The notes: generated by a model not told the origin, from the sequence alone. Shown: positions 1 to 9,645, counted from the first letter of the stretch. The stretch: 64,000 nucleotides of DNA from Pseudomonas putida (GCA_029953615.1 CP124529.1:3038501-3102500); one strand, 5' to 3'. Translations and numbers: made by a program.

Positions 1-267
1 GCCGTGCTGGTGGTCTGGCTCAAGCGCCTGGGGCGCAACGAGACCTGGCTGGCCGTGGCGCTGGCGCTGGTGCTGGGTGGCGCGATCGGCAACTTGTACG
101 ACCGCGTTGTGCTCGGCCATGTGGTCGACTTCATCCTGGTGCACTGGCAGAACCGCCATTACTTCCCGGCCTTCAACCTGGCCGACAGCGCCATCACCGT
201 TGGTGCGGTGATGCTGGCGCTGGATATGTTCAAGAGCAAGAAGTCCGAGGATCCGGTCCATGACTGA
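1..267 (+). CDS. lspA: Lipoprotein signal peptidase II, C-terminal part (5' end outside window)
   Basis: This is the C-terminal half of the inner-membrane aspartyl protease that removes the signal peptide from diacylglyceryl-modified prolipoproteins. The frame is open from base 1, so the true start lies upstream. The visible 88 residues contain the two conserved catalytic-aspartate motifs, GNLYDR followed by GHVVDF, and then FNLADSAI, with hydrophobic segments on either side. The C-terminus is charged (KSKKSEDP), as expected for a cytoplasmic tail. The stop overlaps the fkpB start by 8 bases, so translation of the two genes is probably coupled. The family and the lspA-fkpB-ispH order are well established in gammaproteobacteria. 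Confidence 0.95.
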   Translation, partial: AVLVVWLKRLGRNETWLAVALALVLGGAIGNLYDRVVLGHVVDFILVHWQNRHYFPAFNLADSAITVGAVMLALDMFKSKKSEDPVHD

Positions 268-697
268 CACCCGTATCGGCCAGAACACCGAAGTCACCCT
301 GCACTTCGCGCTGCACCTGGAAAACGGCGACACCGTCGACAGCACGTTCGACAAGGCTCCTGCCACCTTCAAGGTCGGCGATGGCAACCTGCTGCCAGGT
401 TTCGAGAACGCCCTGTTCGGTTTCAAGGGCGGTGACAAGCGTACCGTCGTGGTGGCCCCGGAGAACGCCTTCGGCCAGCCCAACCCGCAGAACGTGCAAG
501 TCATGCCGCGGTCCCAGTTCGAGGGCATGGAGTTGTCCGAAGGGCTGTTGATCATCTTCAACGACGCCGCCAACACCGAGCTGCCGGGTGTGGTCAAAGC
601 GTTCGACGACGACCAGGTGACCATCGACTTCAATCACCCACTGGCTGGCAAGACCCTGACCTTCGAGGTGGAGATCCTCGAGGTGAAGGCCCTGTAA
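260..697 (+). CDS. fkpB: FKBP-type peptidyl-prolyl cis-trans isomerase (SlpA-like)
   Basis: This 145-residue protein catalyses cis-trans isomerisation of prolyl bonds and is probably a cytoplasmic folding helper. Its N-terminal FKBP core includes [12 protein letters not shown] and an insert-in-flap region (about residues 70-125), the arrangement of short SlpA/FkpB proteins. There is no signal peptide. It overlaps the end of lspA and lies 14 bases before ispH, so the three genes form one operon. FKBP activity is inferred from family membership. In this operon the gene is near-universal, which makes the identification safe although the physiological client is unknown. Confidence 0.94.
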   Translation: MTDTRIGQNTEVTLHFALHLENGDTVDSTFDKAPATFKVGDGNLLPGFENALFGFKGGDKRTVVVAPENAFGQPNPQNVQVMPRSQFEGMELSEGLLIIFNDAANTELPGVVKAFDDDQVTIDFNHPLAGKTLTFEVEILEVKAL

Positions 698-711
698 GCC
701 TGGAGCCGAGC

Positions 712-1659
712 ATGCAAATCAAACTCGCCAACCCTCGCGGCTTCTGCGCGGGGGTCGACCGGGCGATCGAGATCGTCAACCGCGCGCTGGAAGTCTTCGG
801 CCCGCCGATCTATGTGCGTCACGAAGTGGTGCACAACAAGTTCGTGGTGGAAGACCTGCGCAACCGTGGTGCCATCTTCGTTGAAGAGCTGGACCAGGTG
901 CCGGACGATGTCATCGTCATCTTCAGTGCCCACGGCGTTTCCCAGGCCGTGCGCCAGGAAGCCGCTGGCCGTGGCCTGAAAGTGTTCGATGCCACCTGCC
1001 CGCTGGTGACCAAGGTGCACATCGAAGTGGCCAAGTACAGCCGCGACGGCCGCGAGTGCATTCTCATCGGTCACGAAGGGCACCCGGAAGTCGAAGGCAC
1101 CATGGGCCAGTACGACGCCAGCAACGGCGGTGCCATCTACCTCGTCGAAGACGAGGAAGATGTTGCCAACCTGCAGGTGCGCGACCCGGACCACCTGGCC
1201 TTTGTTACCCAGACCACGCTGTCGATGGACGACACCAGCCGTGTCATTGACGCCCTGCGTGCGCGCTTCCCGAACATCGGTGGCCCGCGCAAGGACGACA
1301 TCTGCTATGCCACCCAGAACCGCCAGGACGCGGTCAAGCAACTGGCGGACGAGTGCGACGTGGTACTGGTGGTGGGCAGCCCGAACAGCTCCAACTCCAA
1401 CCGCCTGCGCGAGCTGGCCGAGCGCATGGGCACCCCGGCCTATTTGATCGACGGTGCCGAGGACCTGCAACGTGGCTGGTTCGACCAGGCGGCGCGAATT
1501 GGCATTACCGCCGGTGCTTCTGCCCCCGAAGTGCTGGTGCGTGGCGTGATCGAGCAGCTAAAGGCCTGGGGCGCCAGCGGTGCTGAAGAACTGGATGGGC
1601 GGGAGGAAAACATCACCTTCTCAATGCCCAAAGAGCTGCGGGTTCGCTCGCTGATCTGA
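712..1659 (+). CDS. ispH: 4-hydroxy-3-methylbut-2-enyl diphosphate reductase
   Basis: This is the last enzyme of the MEP isoprenoid pathway, reducing HMBPP to IPP and DMAPP with an iron-sulfur cluster. At 315 residues it has the usual length. All three cluster cysteines are visible: Cys12 in [11 protein letters not shown], one in DATCPLVTK and one in [10 protein letters not shown]. The catalytic-glutamate motif [10 protein letters not shown] and the SSNSNRL substrate-binding stretch are also present. The start at 712 follows a GGAGCC-like site and sits 14 bases after fkpB. The C-terminus (KELRVRSLI) is complete. The gene is essential in this pathway, and nothing here suggests damage. Confidence 0.97.
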   Translation: MQIKLANPRGFCAGVDRAIEIVNRALEVFGPPIYVRHEVVHNKFVVEDLRNRGAIFVEELDQVPDDVIVIFSAHGVSQAVRQEAAGRGLKVFDATCPLVTKVHIEVAKYSRDGRECILIGHEGHPEVEGTMGQYDASNGGAIYLVEDEEDVANLQVRDPDHLAFVTQTTLSMDDTSRVIDALRARFPNIGGPRKDDICYATQNRQDAVKQLADECDVVLVVGSPNSSNSNRLRELAERMGTPAYLIDGAEDLQRGWFDQAARIGITAGASAPEVLVRGVIEQLKAWGASGAEELDGREENITFSMPKELRVRSLI

Positions 1660-1680
1660 TCGCGCTTTCGGGGGCACGTC

Positions 1681-1798
1681 TGTAGGAGCGGCCTTGTGTC
1701 GCAAAAGGGCTGCAACGCAGCCCCAGGATTTCAGCGTTGGAGCTGGTATTGCCGGGGCCGCTTTGCGGCCCTTTCGCGACACAAGGCCGCTCCTACAG
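1681..1798. repeat. Inverted pair of REP elements (cgacacaaggccgctcctaca family)
   Basis: Two copies of a REP unit face each other at 1681-1724 and about 1752-1797. Both share the core TGTAGGAGCGGCCTTGTGTC in opposite orientation, with a short G/C hairpin after it. They fill the space between the convergent ends of ispH and the GspH/FimT-like gene. Similar units recur at 5.25, 20.87 and 24.6 kb. These are typical extragenic palindromes of the P. putida group, and they can act as transcript-end hairpins for convergent genes. The stop codon of the next gene lies inside the element. Confidence 0.88.
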
Positions 1799-2308
1799 TG
1801 ACCGCGCCGACCTGTTAATGGCGTTTTTGCATTGGGAGTCTTTTGGCTCTCCCGTAAGCACCTTGACCCTGCCAGTTGATGCCAGCACCACTTGATACTG
1901 GCTAGTTGCGGTCAAGCGCTCGCAAACCTCCATCGTTGAACCAAACCAATTGTTGTTCGGCCCCAGCGGCACCCCTTGCGCACTGAACTTCAGTTGTGCG
2001 CCGCCATTGCTGGTGATCTTCAGCGGCCGTGAAAGACGCTGCTCGCGCAGCACCTGCTGGTTATGCTCCAGCATTACCCGCCAACCATTACCCCAATTGC
2101 CATCCAGCGCCTGCACCAGCACCGACTGGCTTTGCAGCATGGCATGGCTGCGCGCACTGCGCAGTGTCTGCGCCAGGTCACGCGCAGCCGCCGCCCTGTG
2201 TAGGTCATCGCTCAACCTGGCGTAGGCCGGCATGCCGAGCTGAGTCAGCAATACGGCCACCGCCAAGGCCGACAACATTTGTATCAGTGTTACACCCCGT
2301 TGCTTCAC
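1793..2308 (-). CDS. GspH/FimT-like minor pseudopilin
   Basis: This 171-residue protein carries a type IV prepilin leader: a short basic peptide ending in Gly, then a hydrophobic helix (KQRG then VTLIQMLSALAVAVLL). The start is a GTG at 2308 behind AGGGAAG; the longer open frame upstream runs through unrelated sequence. The residue at mature position 5 is Gln, not the almost invariant Glu of pilins, so assembly into a pilus may differ. The rest resembles the GspH/FimT fold (DLAQTLRSARSHAMLQ, then a beta-rich C-terminal half with two Cys). It is divergent from the minor-pilin operon. The stop TAG is part of a REP element, so the last few residues may be non-ancestral. Confidence 0.72.
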   Translation of the reverse strand: MKQRGVTLIQMLSALAVAVLLTQLGMPAYARLSDDLHRAAAARDLAQTLRSARSHAMLQSQSVLVQALDGNWGNGWRVMLEHNQQVLREQRLSRPLKITSNGGAQLKFSAQGVPLGPNNNWFGSTMEVCERLTATSQYQVVLASTGRVKVLTGEPKDSQCKNAINRSARSL

Positions 2309-2417
2309 CGTGCGTTCTTCCCTGGAAGTGCTTGGCTGTAGCTTCACGGTCGTTGGACAAGCGGTCCAGTCGCCCGGGTTCAATGCCATTGCGGGAAAAG
2401 TCGCAGGAGGTGCAGGG

Positions 2418-2600
2418 ATGTACGCCAGGCAACGGGGCATGACGCTCCTCGAAGTGTTATTGGCCATATTGGTCGTGGGCGTGGGCATGTTCGCAGCGGC
2501 AGGCCTGCAACTGCAGGCATTGCAGGCAAGCGACAGCGCGCGCCGCGATGGGCAGGCGGCGATCGCAACGCACAGTGAGCATGAACGGAGCAGGCGGTGA
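2418..2600 (+). CDS. pilV: Short PilV-like type IV prepilin
   Basis: This 60-residue protein has a class III prepilin leader (MYARQRG, then MTLLEVLLAILVVG with Glu5) followed by LQALQASDSARRDGQAA, the usual PilV continuation. The start at 2418 is supported by GCAGGAGG nine bases upstream. PilV proteins are normally two to three times longer; here only the N-terminal helix remains. The stop overlaps the GTG start of pilW (GTGA), a normal operon junction, so the short form may be native to this lineage rather than a recent truncation. If made, it would be a minor pilin that helps initiate pilus assembly. Confidence 0.65.
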   Translation: MYARQRGMTLLEVLLAILVVGVGMFAAAGLQLQALQASDSARRDGQAAIATHSEHERSRR

Positions 2601-3240
2601 GGCGCCGCCAGGGTGGTTTCGGCTTGCTTGAGCTGACGCTGGCGCTGTCCATCGGGTTGATGCTGCTGGCGGCGGCCAGCCAGCTCTTCGTCTCTGCTCA
2701 CCAGGCTTGGCGCCTGCAAGGTACAGCAGTGCGCATGCAGGATGAGGCGCGGCTGGCATTGCTGCGCATGGCGCAGGATATCCGTATGGCGGGGATGTTT
2801 GGTTGCCTGCGGATTGCGCCTCGCGACTTCAAGGCGTCGGGCGCTCAGCTGGCGTTCGCCCGCCCGCTGGATGTTGATACCGGCACCCTGAGCCTGGTGG
2901 TGGCAGAGTTGCCCGGACAGGCTGGCAAGAGTGACTGGCTTTTGCAGACGGACTGTATCGGGGAGGTGCTTGTGCAATCCGAGCGCGATGAGCGATACCC
3001 GTTGACGCGTACCCCATTAGCAAATATGTTTATCAGCTTCAGGGCAATACGCTGAAGTTCAAGCGAGGAAAACACTTTCAGCCGTTGGTAGAGAATGTGC
3101 GAGCGGCGCGTTTCGAACGTGTGCAAACGTCGCATGGAGAGCGGGTAGATATTGCCCTGACGTTATACGAACCCACGCTCAGGCTCGAGCAACATCATGA
3201 ACTGAGCGTGGCGTTGCGCAACCCGGTACCGGGACCATGA
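2597..3240 (+). pseudogene. pilW: PilW-like type IV pilus assembly protein, single-base frameshift
   Basis: The N-terminal 152 residues (GTG start) have a prepilin leader (RRRQGG then FGLLELTLALSIGLML, with Glu5) and the PilW-typical DEARLALLRMAQDIRMAGMFGC. That frame stops at 3055. From about 3016 the +1 frame continues as a fitting C-terminus (YQLQGNTLKFKR ... VRAARFERVQ ... LSVALRNPVPGP) to a stop at 3238-3240 that overlaps the pilX start. Restoring one C to the C4 run at 3012-3015 gives a continuous 214-residue PilW (TPISKYVYQLQGN). Either a sequencing deletion in a homopolymer or a real disabling mutation explains this. PilW is a minor pilin of the PilVWX-FimU initiation complex. Confidence 0.8.
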
Positions 3241-3701
3241 AGCGTCAACGCGGTGTCGTGTTGCTGTTGGCGCTGGTGTTGAGCCTGCTGCTAGGTGTGC
3301 TGGCGGCCTCGGCCTTGCGCGAAGCTGTGGTTGAAACACGCATGGCCGGCGACATGCATGGTGGCCTGCTGGCATTTGAAGAGGCTGAGGCAACCTTGCA
3401 GGCGGGGGCGAGCGAACTTGATCGGGCCCCCCCTGATCCATGCACGGCGTGCCCTCCACCAACCCGGCCGCACGACCTGTCGGGGCAGTGGCAGCACACG
3501 GCATCCGGTTACTTCCATATACAGAACCTGGGCCCCAGCACTCGCGCCGCACACATGCCGGAAGGGCAGCAGGTCACCCTGTTCCGGATAACTGCCGTCA
3601 GCCGGCAAATCCAGTCACGGCATGTACTGGAAGCCGTCTACGCAGTGGCCGGCGACACAACCCGGCGCATTGCCTGGCGGCAGAGATTGCGAGGAGACTG
3701 A
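3237..3701 (+). CDS. pilX: PilX-like type IV pilus assembly protein
   Basis: This 154-residue minor pilin begins with a prepilin-type peptide (MKRQRG) and a long hydrophobic helix (VVLLLALVLSLLLGVLAASAL). It lacks Glu5, which is usual for PilX/GspK-like tip components. EAVVETRMAGDMHGGLLAFEEAEATL is the characteristic PilX region, shown here only as evidence of family. A pair of Cys (PDPCTACPP) sits in the middle. The start overlaps the reconstructed pilW stop (ATGA). It likely works with PilV, PilW and PilE in the inner-membrane priming complex for pilus assembly. Confidence 0.78.
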   Translation: MKRQRGVVLLLALVLSLLLGVLAASALREAVVETRMAGDMHGGLLAFEEAEATLQAGASELDRAPPDPCTACPPPTRPHDLSGQWQHTASGYFHIQNLGPSTRAAHMPEGQQVTLFRITAVSRQIQSRHVLEAVYAVAGDTTRRIAWRQRLRGD

Positions 3702-3702
3702 C

Positions 3703-4092
3703 ATGCAGCAAGGCTTGAGCCTGATCGAGTTGTTGATTGTACTGGCCGTGACCGGCATTCTGGCAGCCATTGCCTACCCCAGTTACAACGACCAGTTACG
3801 GCGAGCCGCGCGCAGCGAAGTGGTTGGCCTGCTGCATGATGCCGCCCTGCGCCTGGAGCGCCACCGTGCAAGCACGGGCCAATACGCCGAGGGCGACCCG
3901 GCCATGCCCGACGGTACCCGCTATTACAGCCTGCAGGCCCGGCGCGACAGCGACACCTTCACGCTGCACGCCCGGCGGCTGCCGGGCGGGCTGATGGCGC
4001 AGGACCGCTGTGGCGATTTCCAGCTCGACCAGGCCGGCGTGCGGCGCAATCCGGGTGCCGTCGAAGACGGCGTGCACTGTTGGGGAAGCTGA
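3703..4092 (+). CDS. pilE: PilE-like minor type IV pilin
   Basis: This 129-residue protein has a very short leader (MQQG) and a mature N-terminus LSLIELLIVLAVTGILAAIAYPSY with Glu5, the classic type IVa pilin signature. The C-terminal part holds two Cys (DRCGDF and VHCWGS) that could form the D-region disulfide. The start at 3703 follows GAGGAGA and comes one base after the pilX stop. In pseudomonads PilE is a minor pilin in the tip/priming complex, and it closes the fimT-like/pilV/pilW/pilX/pilE set here. PilD at 25.6 kb would process it. Confidence 0.85.
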   Translation: MQQGLSLIELLIVLAVTGILAAIAYPSYNDQLRRAARSEVVGLLHDAALRLERHRASTGQYAEGDPAMPDGTRYYSLQARRDSDTFTLHARRLPGGLMAQDRCGDFQLDQAGVRRNPGAVEDGVHCWGS

Positions 4093-4146
4093 AGGTTGGA
4101 TGATGCCCGGTGCATCGCGGATTTACTTCAGGTGTTGGATCGACAG

Positions 4147-5244
4147 ATGAGCAAGCAAGTAGTGGTGGTCGGCGGCGGGGTGATCGGCCTGCTGACAGCA
4201 TTCAACCTGGCGGCGAAGGTCGGGCAGGTGGTGGTGTGTGACCAAGGTGAAGTCGGCCGCGAGTCGTCCTGGGCCGGCGGTGGCATCGTCTCGCCGCTGT
4301 ACCCGTGGCGCTACAGCCCGGCCGTGACTGCCTTGGCACACTGGTCGCAGGACTTTTATCCACAGCTGGGCGAGCGCTTGTTCGCCAGTACCGGCGTCGA
4401 CCCGGAAGTGCACACCACCGGCCTGTACTGGCTCGACCTGGATGATGAGGCCGAAGCGCTGGCCTGGGCCGAGCGCGAGCAGCGGCCGTTGAGTGCAGTG
4501 GATATCTCGGCGGCCTATGACGCAGTGCCAGTGCTGGGCCCAGGCTTCAGGCGTGCCATCTACATGGCCGGCGTGGCCAACGTGCGTAACCCGCGCCTGG
4601 TGAAGTCGCTCAAGGCTGCGTTGCTGGCGTTGCCCAACGTGACCTTGCGTGAGCACTGCCAGATTACCGGTTTCGTCCAGCAAGGCGGCCGCGTGACCGG
4701 TGTGCAGACGGCAGATGGTGTGCTGGCGGCGGATGAAGTGGTGCTCAGTGCCGGCGCCTGGAGTGGCGACCTGCTGCGCACGCTTGACCTTGAGCTGCCG
4801 GTTGAGCCGGTGAAGGGCCAGATGATTTTGTTCAAGTGCGGCGAAGACTTCCTGCCGAGCATGGTGCTGGCCAAGGGGCGCTATGCGATCCCGCGGCGTG
4901 ATGGGCATATTCTGGTGGGCAGCACGCTGGAGCATGCCGGGTATGACAAGACCCCGACCGAGGACGCGCTGGCAAGCCTGAAGGCGTCGGCGGTGGAATT
5001 ATTGCCTGAGCTTGAAGGGGCCGAGGTGGTGGCGCACTGGGCCGGGCTGCGGCCGGGGTCGCCGGAAGGTATTCCGTACATCGGGCCGGTGCCGGGGCAT
5101 GCGGGGTTGTGGCTGAACTGCGGGCATTACCGCAACGGGCTGGTGCTGGCGCCGGCTTCGTGCCAGCTGTTTACCGACCTGTTGACCGGGGCAGCGCCGA
5201 TCATTGACCCGGCGCCGTATGCGCCAGCCGGGCGTTTGGGCTGA
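4147..5244 (+). CDS. thiO: Glycine oxidase (FAD-dependent), thiamine biosynthesis
   Basis: This 365-residue flavoenzyme would oxidise glycine to iminoglycine for the thiazole moiety of thiamine. The N-terminus KQVVVVGGGVIGLLTAFNLA is a Rossmann dinucleotide-binding GxGxxG motif. ESSWAGGGIVSPLYPWRY and the C-terminal HWAGLRPGSPEGIPYIGP followed by GLWLNCGHYRNGLVLAP are DAO-family features that complete the FAD site. I chose the ATG at 4147 because the Rossmann strand begins right after it; an in-frame start at 4096 would add 17 unlikely residues. It follows pilE and ends at a REP pair. The family assignment is strong; separation from other glycine/D-amino-acid oxidases rests on length and context. 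Confidence 0.88.
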   Translation: MSKQVVVVGGGVIGLLTAFNLAAKVGQVVVCDQGEVGRESSWAGGGIVSPLYPWRYSPAVTALAHWSQDFYPQLGERLFASTGVDPEVHTTGLYWLDLDDEAEALAWAEREQRPLSAVDISAAYDAVPVLGPGFRRAIYMAGVANVRNPRLVKSLKAALLALPNVTLREHCQITGFVQQGGRVTGVQTADGVLAADEVVLSAGAWSGDLLRTLDLELPVEPVKGQMILFKCGEDFLPSMVLAKGRYAIPRRDGHILVGSTLEHAGYDKTPTEDALASLKASAVELLPELEGAEVVAHWAGLRPGSPEGIPYIGPVPGHAGLWLNCGHYRNGLVLAPASCQLFTDLLTGAAPIIDPAPYAPAGRLG

Positions 5245-5247
5245 TAT

Positions 5248-5358
5248 CGCCGGGGCCGCTGTGCGGCCCGATCGCGACACAAGGCCGCTCCTACAAGGAG
5301 TACGCGATCCCCTGTAGGAGCGGCCTTGTGTCGCGATCGGGCTGCAAAGCAGCCCCAG
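5248..5358. repeat. Inverted pair of REP elements between thiO and the amidase gene
   Basis: Two REP units of the cgacacaaggccgctcctaca family lie tail to tail at about 5248-5294 and 5311-5358, separated by a short spacer. Each unit has its own small G/C hairpin. They occupy the convergent gap between thiO and the amidase gene and may form the transcript ends for both. Confidence 0.88.
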
Positions 5359-5362
5359 AATG

Positions 5363-6766
5363 TCAGCGCGGAGTCTGCAAGTGCCGGCTTGGGTAATGCT
5401 GCTCATACACCTTGCACACCCGCAGCACCTGCTCATCGGCAAAGCGCCCGGCCACCACCTGCAGCCCCACCGGCAACCCCTCGCGGGTGAACCCGCACGG
5501 CACCGAAGCCGCCGGTTGTTGGGTCAGGTTGAAGGGGTAGCTGAACGGCGTCCACTCCATCCACTGCGCCATCCCCGACCCAGGCGGCACATTGTGCCCG
5601 GCCTCGAATGCCACCAGCGGGAGCATCGGCGATACCAGCACGTCATAGCGCTGGTGGAAGGCATTCATCCTGGCGATCAACTCTGCCCGAGCCTCCAGGG
5701 CCTGGGTGTATTCGCCCAGGCTGGTCAGCGACCCCTGTTCGGCAATCCAGCGCAGCCCTGGGTCAAGCAGCGCCCGCTGTTCATCGTTGAACGCACTGGC
5801 CAACCGCGCCGCGCCGGCAAACCACAGGGTATTGAACGTCTCCAGCGGGTCACTGAACCCCGGGTCGACTTCCTCAACCTGTGCGCCCAGCCGTGCCAGG
5901 CGTTGCACGGCCTGGGCCACCAGCGCCTGGATTTGCGGGTCGACCTGCACGTAACCGAAATTGGCACTATAGGCGATGCGCAGGCCGCTCAAGTCCTGCT
6001 CCTGGCCCAGCCACGGCGCCTGCCGGGGGGCGCCGGCCAGCCCGTCACGGGCATCGGGGCGGGCGACGCAGTCGAGCATCAGTACCGAATCGTCGACGGT
6101 GCGCGTCATCGGCCCCAGGTGCGACAGCACGGTCATGGCACTGGCGGGCCATTGCGGTACGTAGCCGAAGGTCGGTTTGATGCCGAACGTGCCGGTAAAG
6201 GCGCACGGGATGCGGATCGAGCCGCCGGCATCGCTGCCCTGGTGCAGCACGCCCAGGTTCAGTGCGGCTGCAGCTGCGGCACCACCGGACGAGCCGCCAG
6301 CGGTCAGCCGGGTATCCCAGGGGTTGCGGGTGATGCCGTACAGCGGGTTGTCTGTCACCCCCTTCCAGCCGAACTCCGGCGTGGTGGTCTTGCCCACCAA
6401 TACAGCACCGGCTTCACGCATGAAGGCGGTGAAGGGCGCATCGACTTCCCACGGGCCGGCGCCCGAGGTGGTGCGCGAGCCCTTGCGGGTGGGCATGCCC
6501 CGGGTCAGGGTCAGGTCCTTGATCGAGGCGGGTACGCCATCCAGCCGACCGCAGGGCTCGCCACGCTGCCAGCGCTGTTCGCTGGCGCGTGCGGCGGCGC
6601 GGGCACCTTCGCCGTCGACATGGCAATAGGCGTTGACCGCCGGGTTGTGCAGGTCGATGCGCGCCAGCACATCGTCGATCACCTCGACCGGGGACAGTTG
6701 GCGGCGCTGGTACAACTCGAGCAGTTCGACGGCGGTGAACTCGCCAATCGCGGTTTTCCGGATCAT
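5363..6766 (-). CDS. Amidase signature family hydrolase
   Basis: This 467-residue cytoplasmic amidase has a complete Ser-cisSer-Lys triad: Lys83 in ASIKDLTLTRG, Ser159 in TAGGSSGG and Ser183 in GSDAGGSIRIP. It hydrolyses an amide C-N bond, but the substrate cannot be read from sequence. The start at 6766 overlaps the end of the upstream M20 gene (TGAGATG), which indicates translational coupling. The open frame extends further upstream but only through the carbamoylase gene. With the carbamoylase and the liv-type transporter it likely forms a pathway for uptake and breakdown of an amide or ureide nitrogen source. GatA function is unlikely because GatB and GatC are absent. Confidence 0.85.
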   Translation of the reverse strand: MIRKTAIGEFTAVELLELYQRRQLSPVEVIDDVLARIDLHNPAVNAYCHVDGEGARAAARASEQRWQRGEPCGRLDGVPASIKDLTLTRGMPTRKGSRTTSGAGPWEVDAPFTAFMREAGAVLVGKTTTPEFGWKGVTDNPLYGITRNPWDTRLTAGGSSGGAAAAAALNLGVLHQGSDAGGSIRIPCAFTGTFGIKPTFGYVPQWPASAMTVLSHLGPMTRTVDDSVLMLDCVARPDARDGLAGAPRQAPWLGQEQDLSGLRIAYSANFGYVQVDPQIQALVAQAVQRLARLGAQVEEVDPGFSDPLETFNTLWFAGAARLASAFNDEQRALLDPGLRWIAEQGSLTSLGEYTQALEARAELIARMNAFHQRYDVLVSPMLPLVAFEAGHNVPPGSGMAQWMEWTPFSYPFNLTQQPAASVPCGFTREGLPVGLQVVAGRFADEQVLRVCKVYEQHYPSRHLQTPR

Positions 6767-6767
6767 C

Positions 6768-8045
6768 TCAACGGGCCCCCGTATTGGCGGCCTGGAACAT
6801 GGCGCGCAGCAGCACGTCGCAGCCATCGGCCAGGTCCTGTGGCGCGGCATTTTCGATTTCGTTGTGGCTGATGCCGCCCTCGCAGGGCACGAAGATCATC
6901 CCTGCGGGGCCCAGTTCGGCGAGGAAGATCGCGTCGTGGCCGGCGCCGCTTACGATATCCATGTGGCTCAGGCCCAGTTCCCGCGCGCCTTGGCGCACGG
7001 CGTCAACGCACTGCTCGGCGAAGTACAGCGGCGGGAAGTCGGCGGTTGGCGTCAGCTCGAAACTCAGCCCGTGTTTCGCCGTGCTGGTTTCAATGGCCAT
7101 AAGCACCTCGCTGACCATGGTGGCGAGGTGCTCGGGGTCGAGGTGGCGCAGGTCGATGGTCATCTGTACCTGGCCCGGGATGACATTGCGCGAGCCCGGG
7201 TGCAGGTTCAGGCAGCCGACGGTGCCGCAGGCATGCGGCTGGTGAGCGTGGGCCACGCGGTTGACCGCAGCTACCACCTCGGCGGCACCGACCAGGGCAT
7301 CCTTGCGCAGGTGCATCGGGGTGGGGCCGGCGTGGGCCTCGACGCCGGTCAGTACCAGGTCGAACCATTTCTGCCCCAGGCAGCCCTGGACCACGCCAAT
7401 GGTGGTGCGCTGGTCTTCCAGCACCGGGCCCTGTTCGATATGCGCCTCGAAGTAGGCGCCGACGGCATGCCCGGTGGGCACGCGCGGGCCGGCGTAACCG
7501 ATGCGCTGGAGCTCCGCACCTACCGACAGGCCCTGGTCGTCGACCTTGGCCAGGGTCTCTTGCAGGCCGAACTTGCCGGCGAACACCCCCGAGCCCATCA
7601 TGCATGGCGGGAAGCGCGAGCCTTCCTCGTTGGTCCACACCACCACTTCCAGCGGCGCTTCGGTGGTCAGGTTCAGGTCGTTCAGGGTACGCAGCACCTC
7701 GAGGCCGGCCATGACGCCGTAGCAGCCATCGAACTTGCCGCCGGTGGGTTGGGTGTCGATGTGGCTGCCGGTCATCACCGGCGGCAGCGCCGGGTTGCGC
7801 CCGGGGCGGCGGGCGAAGATGTTGCCGATTGCGTCGATGCTGACAGTGCAGCCGGCTTCTTCGCACCAGCGCACGAAAAGGTCGCGGGCCTGGCGGTCGA
7901 GGTCGGTCAGGGCCAGGCGGCATACGCCACCCTTGGCGGTGGCGCCGAGCCGGGCCAGGTCCATCAGCGATTGCCAGAGGCGTTCGCGGTTGACCAGCGG
8001 GCCCTGGCCGAGCAGGTGCTGCGAGGGATCGATGCGGGTGTTCAT
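6768..8045 (-). CDS. M20-family Zn-dependent N-carbamoylase / allantoate amidohydrolase-like
   Basis: This 425-residue M20 family hydrolase resembles N-carbamoyl-L-amino-acid hydrolase (HyuC/AllC). Metal ligands are visible in TGSHIDTQPTGGKFDGCYGV and VVWTNEEGSRFPP, and the late motif GAGHDAIFLAELGPAGMIFVP supplies the active-site His. FEAHIEQGPVLE contains the ligand-type His and Glu of this subgroup. It probably hydrolyses a carbamoylated amino acid or ureide to release ammonia and carbon dioxide. It is translated ahead of the amidase with an overlapping stop/start. The substrate (hydantoin-derived carbamoyl amino acid, ureidopropionate or allantoate) is not resolved by the sequence. Confidence 0.82.
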   Translation of the reverse strand: MNTRIDPSQHLLGQGPLVNRERLWQSLMDLARLGATAKGGVCRLALTDLDRQARDLFVRWCEEAGCTVSIDAIGNIFARRPGRNPALPPVMTGSHIDTQPTGGKFDGCYGVMAGLEVLRTLNDLNLTTEAPLEVVVWTNEEGSRFPPCMMGSGVFAGKFGLQETLAKVDDQGLSVGAELQRIGYAGPRVPTGHAVGAYFEAHIEQGPVLEDQRTTIGVVQGCLGQKWFDLVLTGVEAHAGPTPMHLRKDALVGAAEVVAAVNRVAHAHQPHACGTVGCLNLHPGSRNVIPGQVQMTIDLRHLDPEHLATMVSEVLMAIETSTAKHGLSFELTPTADFPPLYFAEQCVDAVRQGARELGLSHMDIVSGAGHDAIFLAELGPAGMIFVPCEGGISHNEIENAAPQDLADGCDVLLRAMFQAANTGAR

Positions 8046-8078
8046 GGTTCATCTCTCCTGAAAGTACTGGGGGGCTTG

Positions 8079-8179
8079 TGCCGGCCTCTTCGCGGGCTTG
8101 CCCGCTCCCACACGGGTCTCACCTCTCTCAGGCTTGTGGAGTAGCTGTGGGAGCGGGCAAGCCCGCGAAGAGGCCGATA
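8079..8179. repeat. Inverted pair of REP elements (gcctcttcgcgggc family)
   Basis: Two units with the core GGCCTCTTCGCGGGC...GCCCGCTCCCAC face each other around a 35-base spacer. This second REP family recurs at 13.8, 17.1, 19.9 and 24.8 kb. The element separates the carbamoylase gene from livF, so it may divide the minus-strand unit into two transcripts or act as a stability hairpin within one. Confidence 0.88.
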
Positions 8180-8197
8180 CAGAAAAACGGATCTGGG

Positions 8198-8892
8198 TCA
8201 GGCGCTAAGGGCCAGATAACGGTTCTTGATACTCGGATCCTCGCGGAACTGCGCCGCACTGCCCTGATAGGCAACCCGACCCTGCTCCAGCACGTAATGG
8301 CGGTCAGCCAGGGCGTCGCAGACCATCAGGTTCTGCTCTACCAGCAAGATCGACAGGCCTTCGTCCTTGATCCGCCGCAAAATTTTCACGAGCTCGTCGA
8401 CAATCACCGGGGCCAGGCCTTCAGTCGGCTCGTCGAGGATCAGCAACTTCGGCCCGTTGAGCAGGGCGCGGGCGATGGCCAGCATCTGCTGTTCGCCGCC
8501 GGAAAGGGCGAATCCGCCGTTGCGGCGCCGTTCCTTCAGCCGTGGGAACATGCTGTACACGTCTTCCAGCTGCCAGCGGCTGTCCTTGCGTACGGCAATC
8601 CTCAGGTTTTCCTCCACGCTGAGCTGGCGAAAGATGCCGCGGTGCTCCGGCACCAAGGCAATGCCGAGTCGGGCGATATCGAAGATTTCGCGGCCGACCA
8701 GCTGCTGGCCGTTGAAGCTGATCTGCCCCTGCCGTGGGCGGACGATGCCTAGAATGCTGCGCAGGGTGGTGGTCTTGCCTGCGCCGTTGCGCCCCAGCAG
8801 GGTCACCAGTTCGCCAGCCTCGACCTTGAGCGAGACGCCTTCGAGCACATGGCTCTTGTCGTAGTAGGAATGGATCGATTCGACGTTGAGCA

Positions 8893-8893
<1 letters not shown>
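8198..8893 (-). CDS. livF: Branched-chain amino acid/urea-type ABC transporter ATP-binding protein LivF
   Basis: This 231-residue cytoplasmic ATPase energises import through LivHM. Walker A is GRNGAGKTT, the ABC signature is LSGGEQQ and Walker B is LLILDEPTEGL. The EPTEGLAP and LVEQNLM stretches are typical of the LivF branch. Its start overlaps the stop of livG by one base. Together with livG, livM, livH and the periplasmic binding protein it makes a complete HAAT-family transporter; the neighbouring hydrolases suggest the substrate is an amide or ureide rather than leucine. Confidence 0.92.
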
Positions 8894-9644
<751 letters not shown>

Positions 9645-9645
<1 letters not shown>

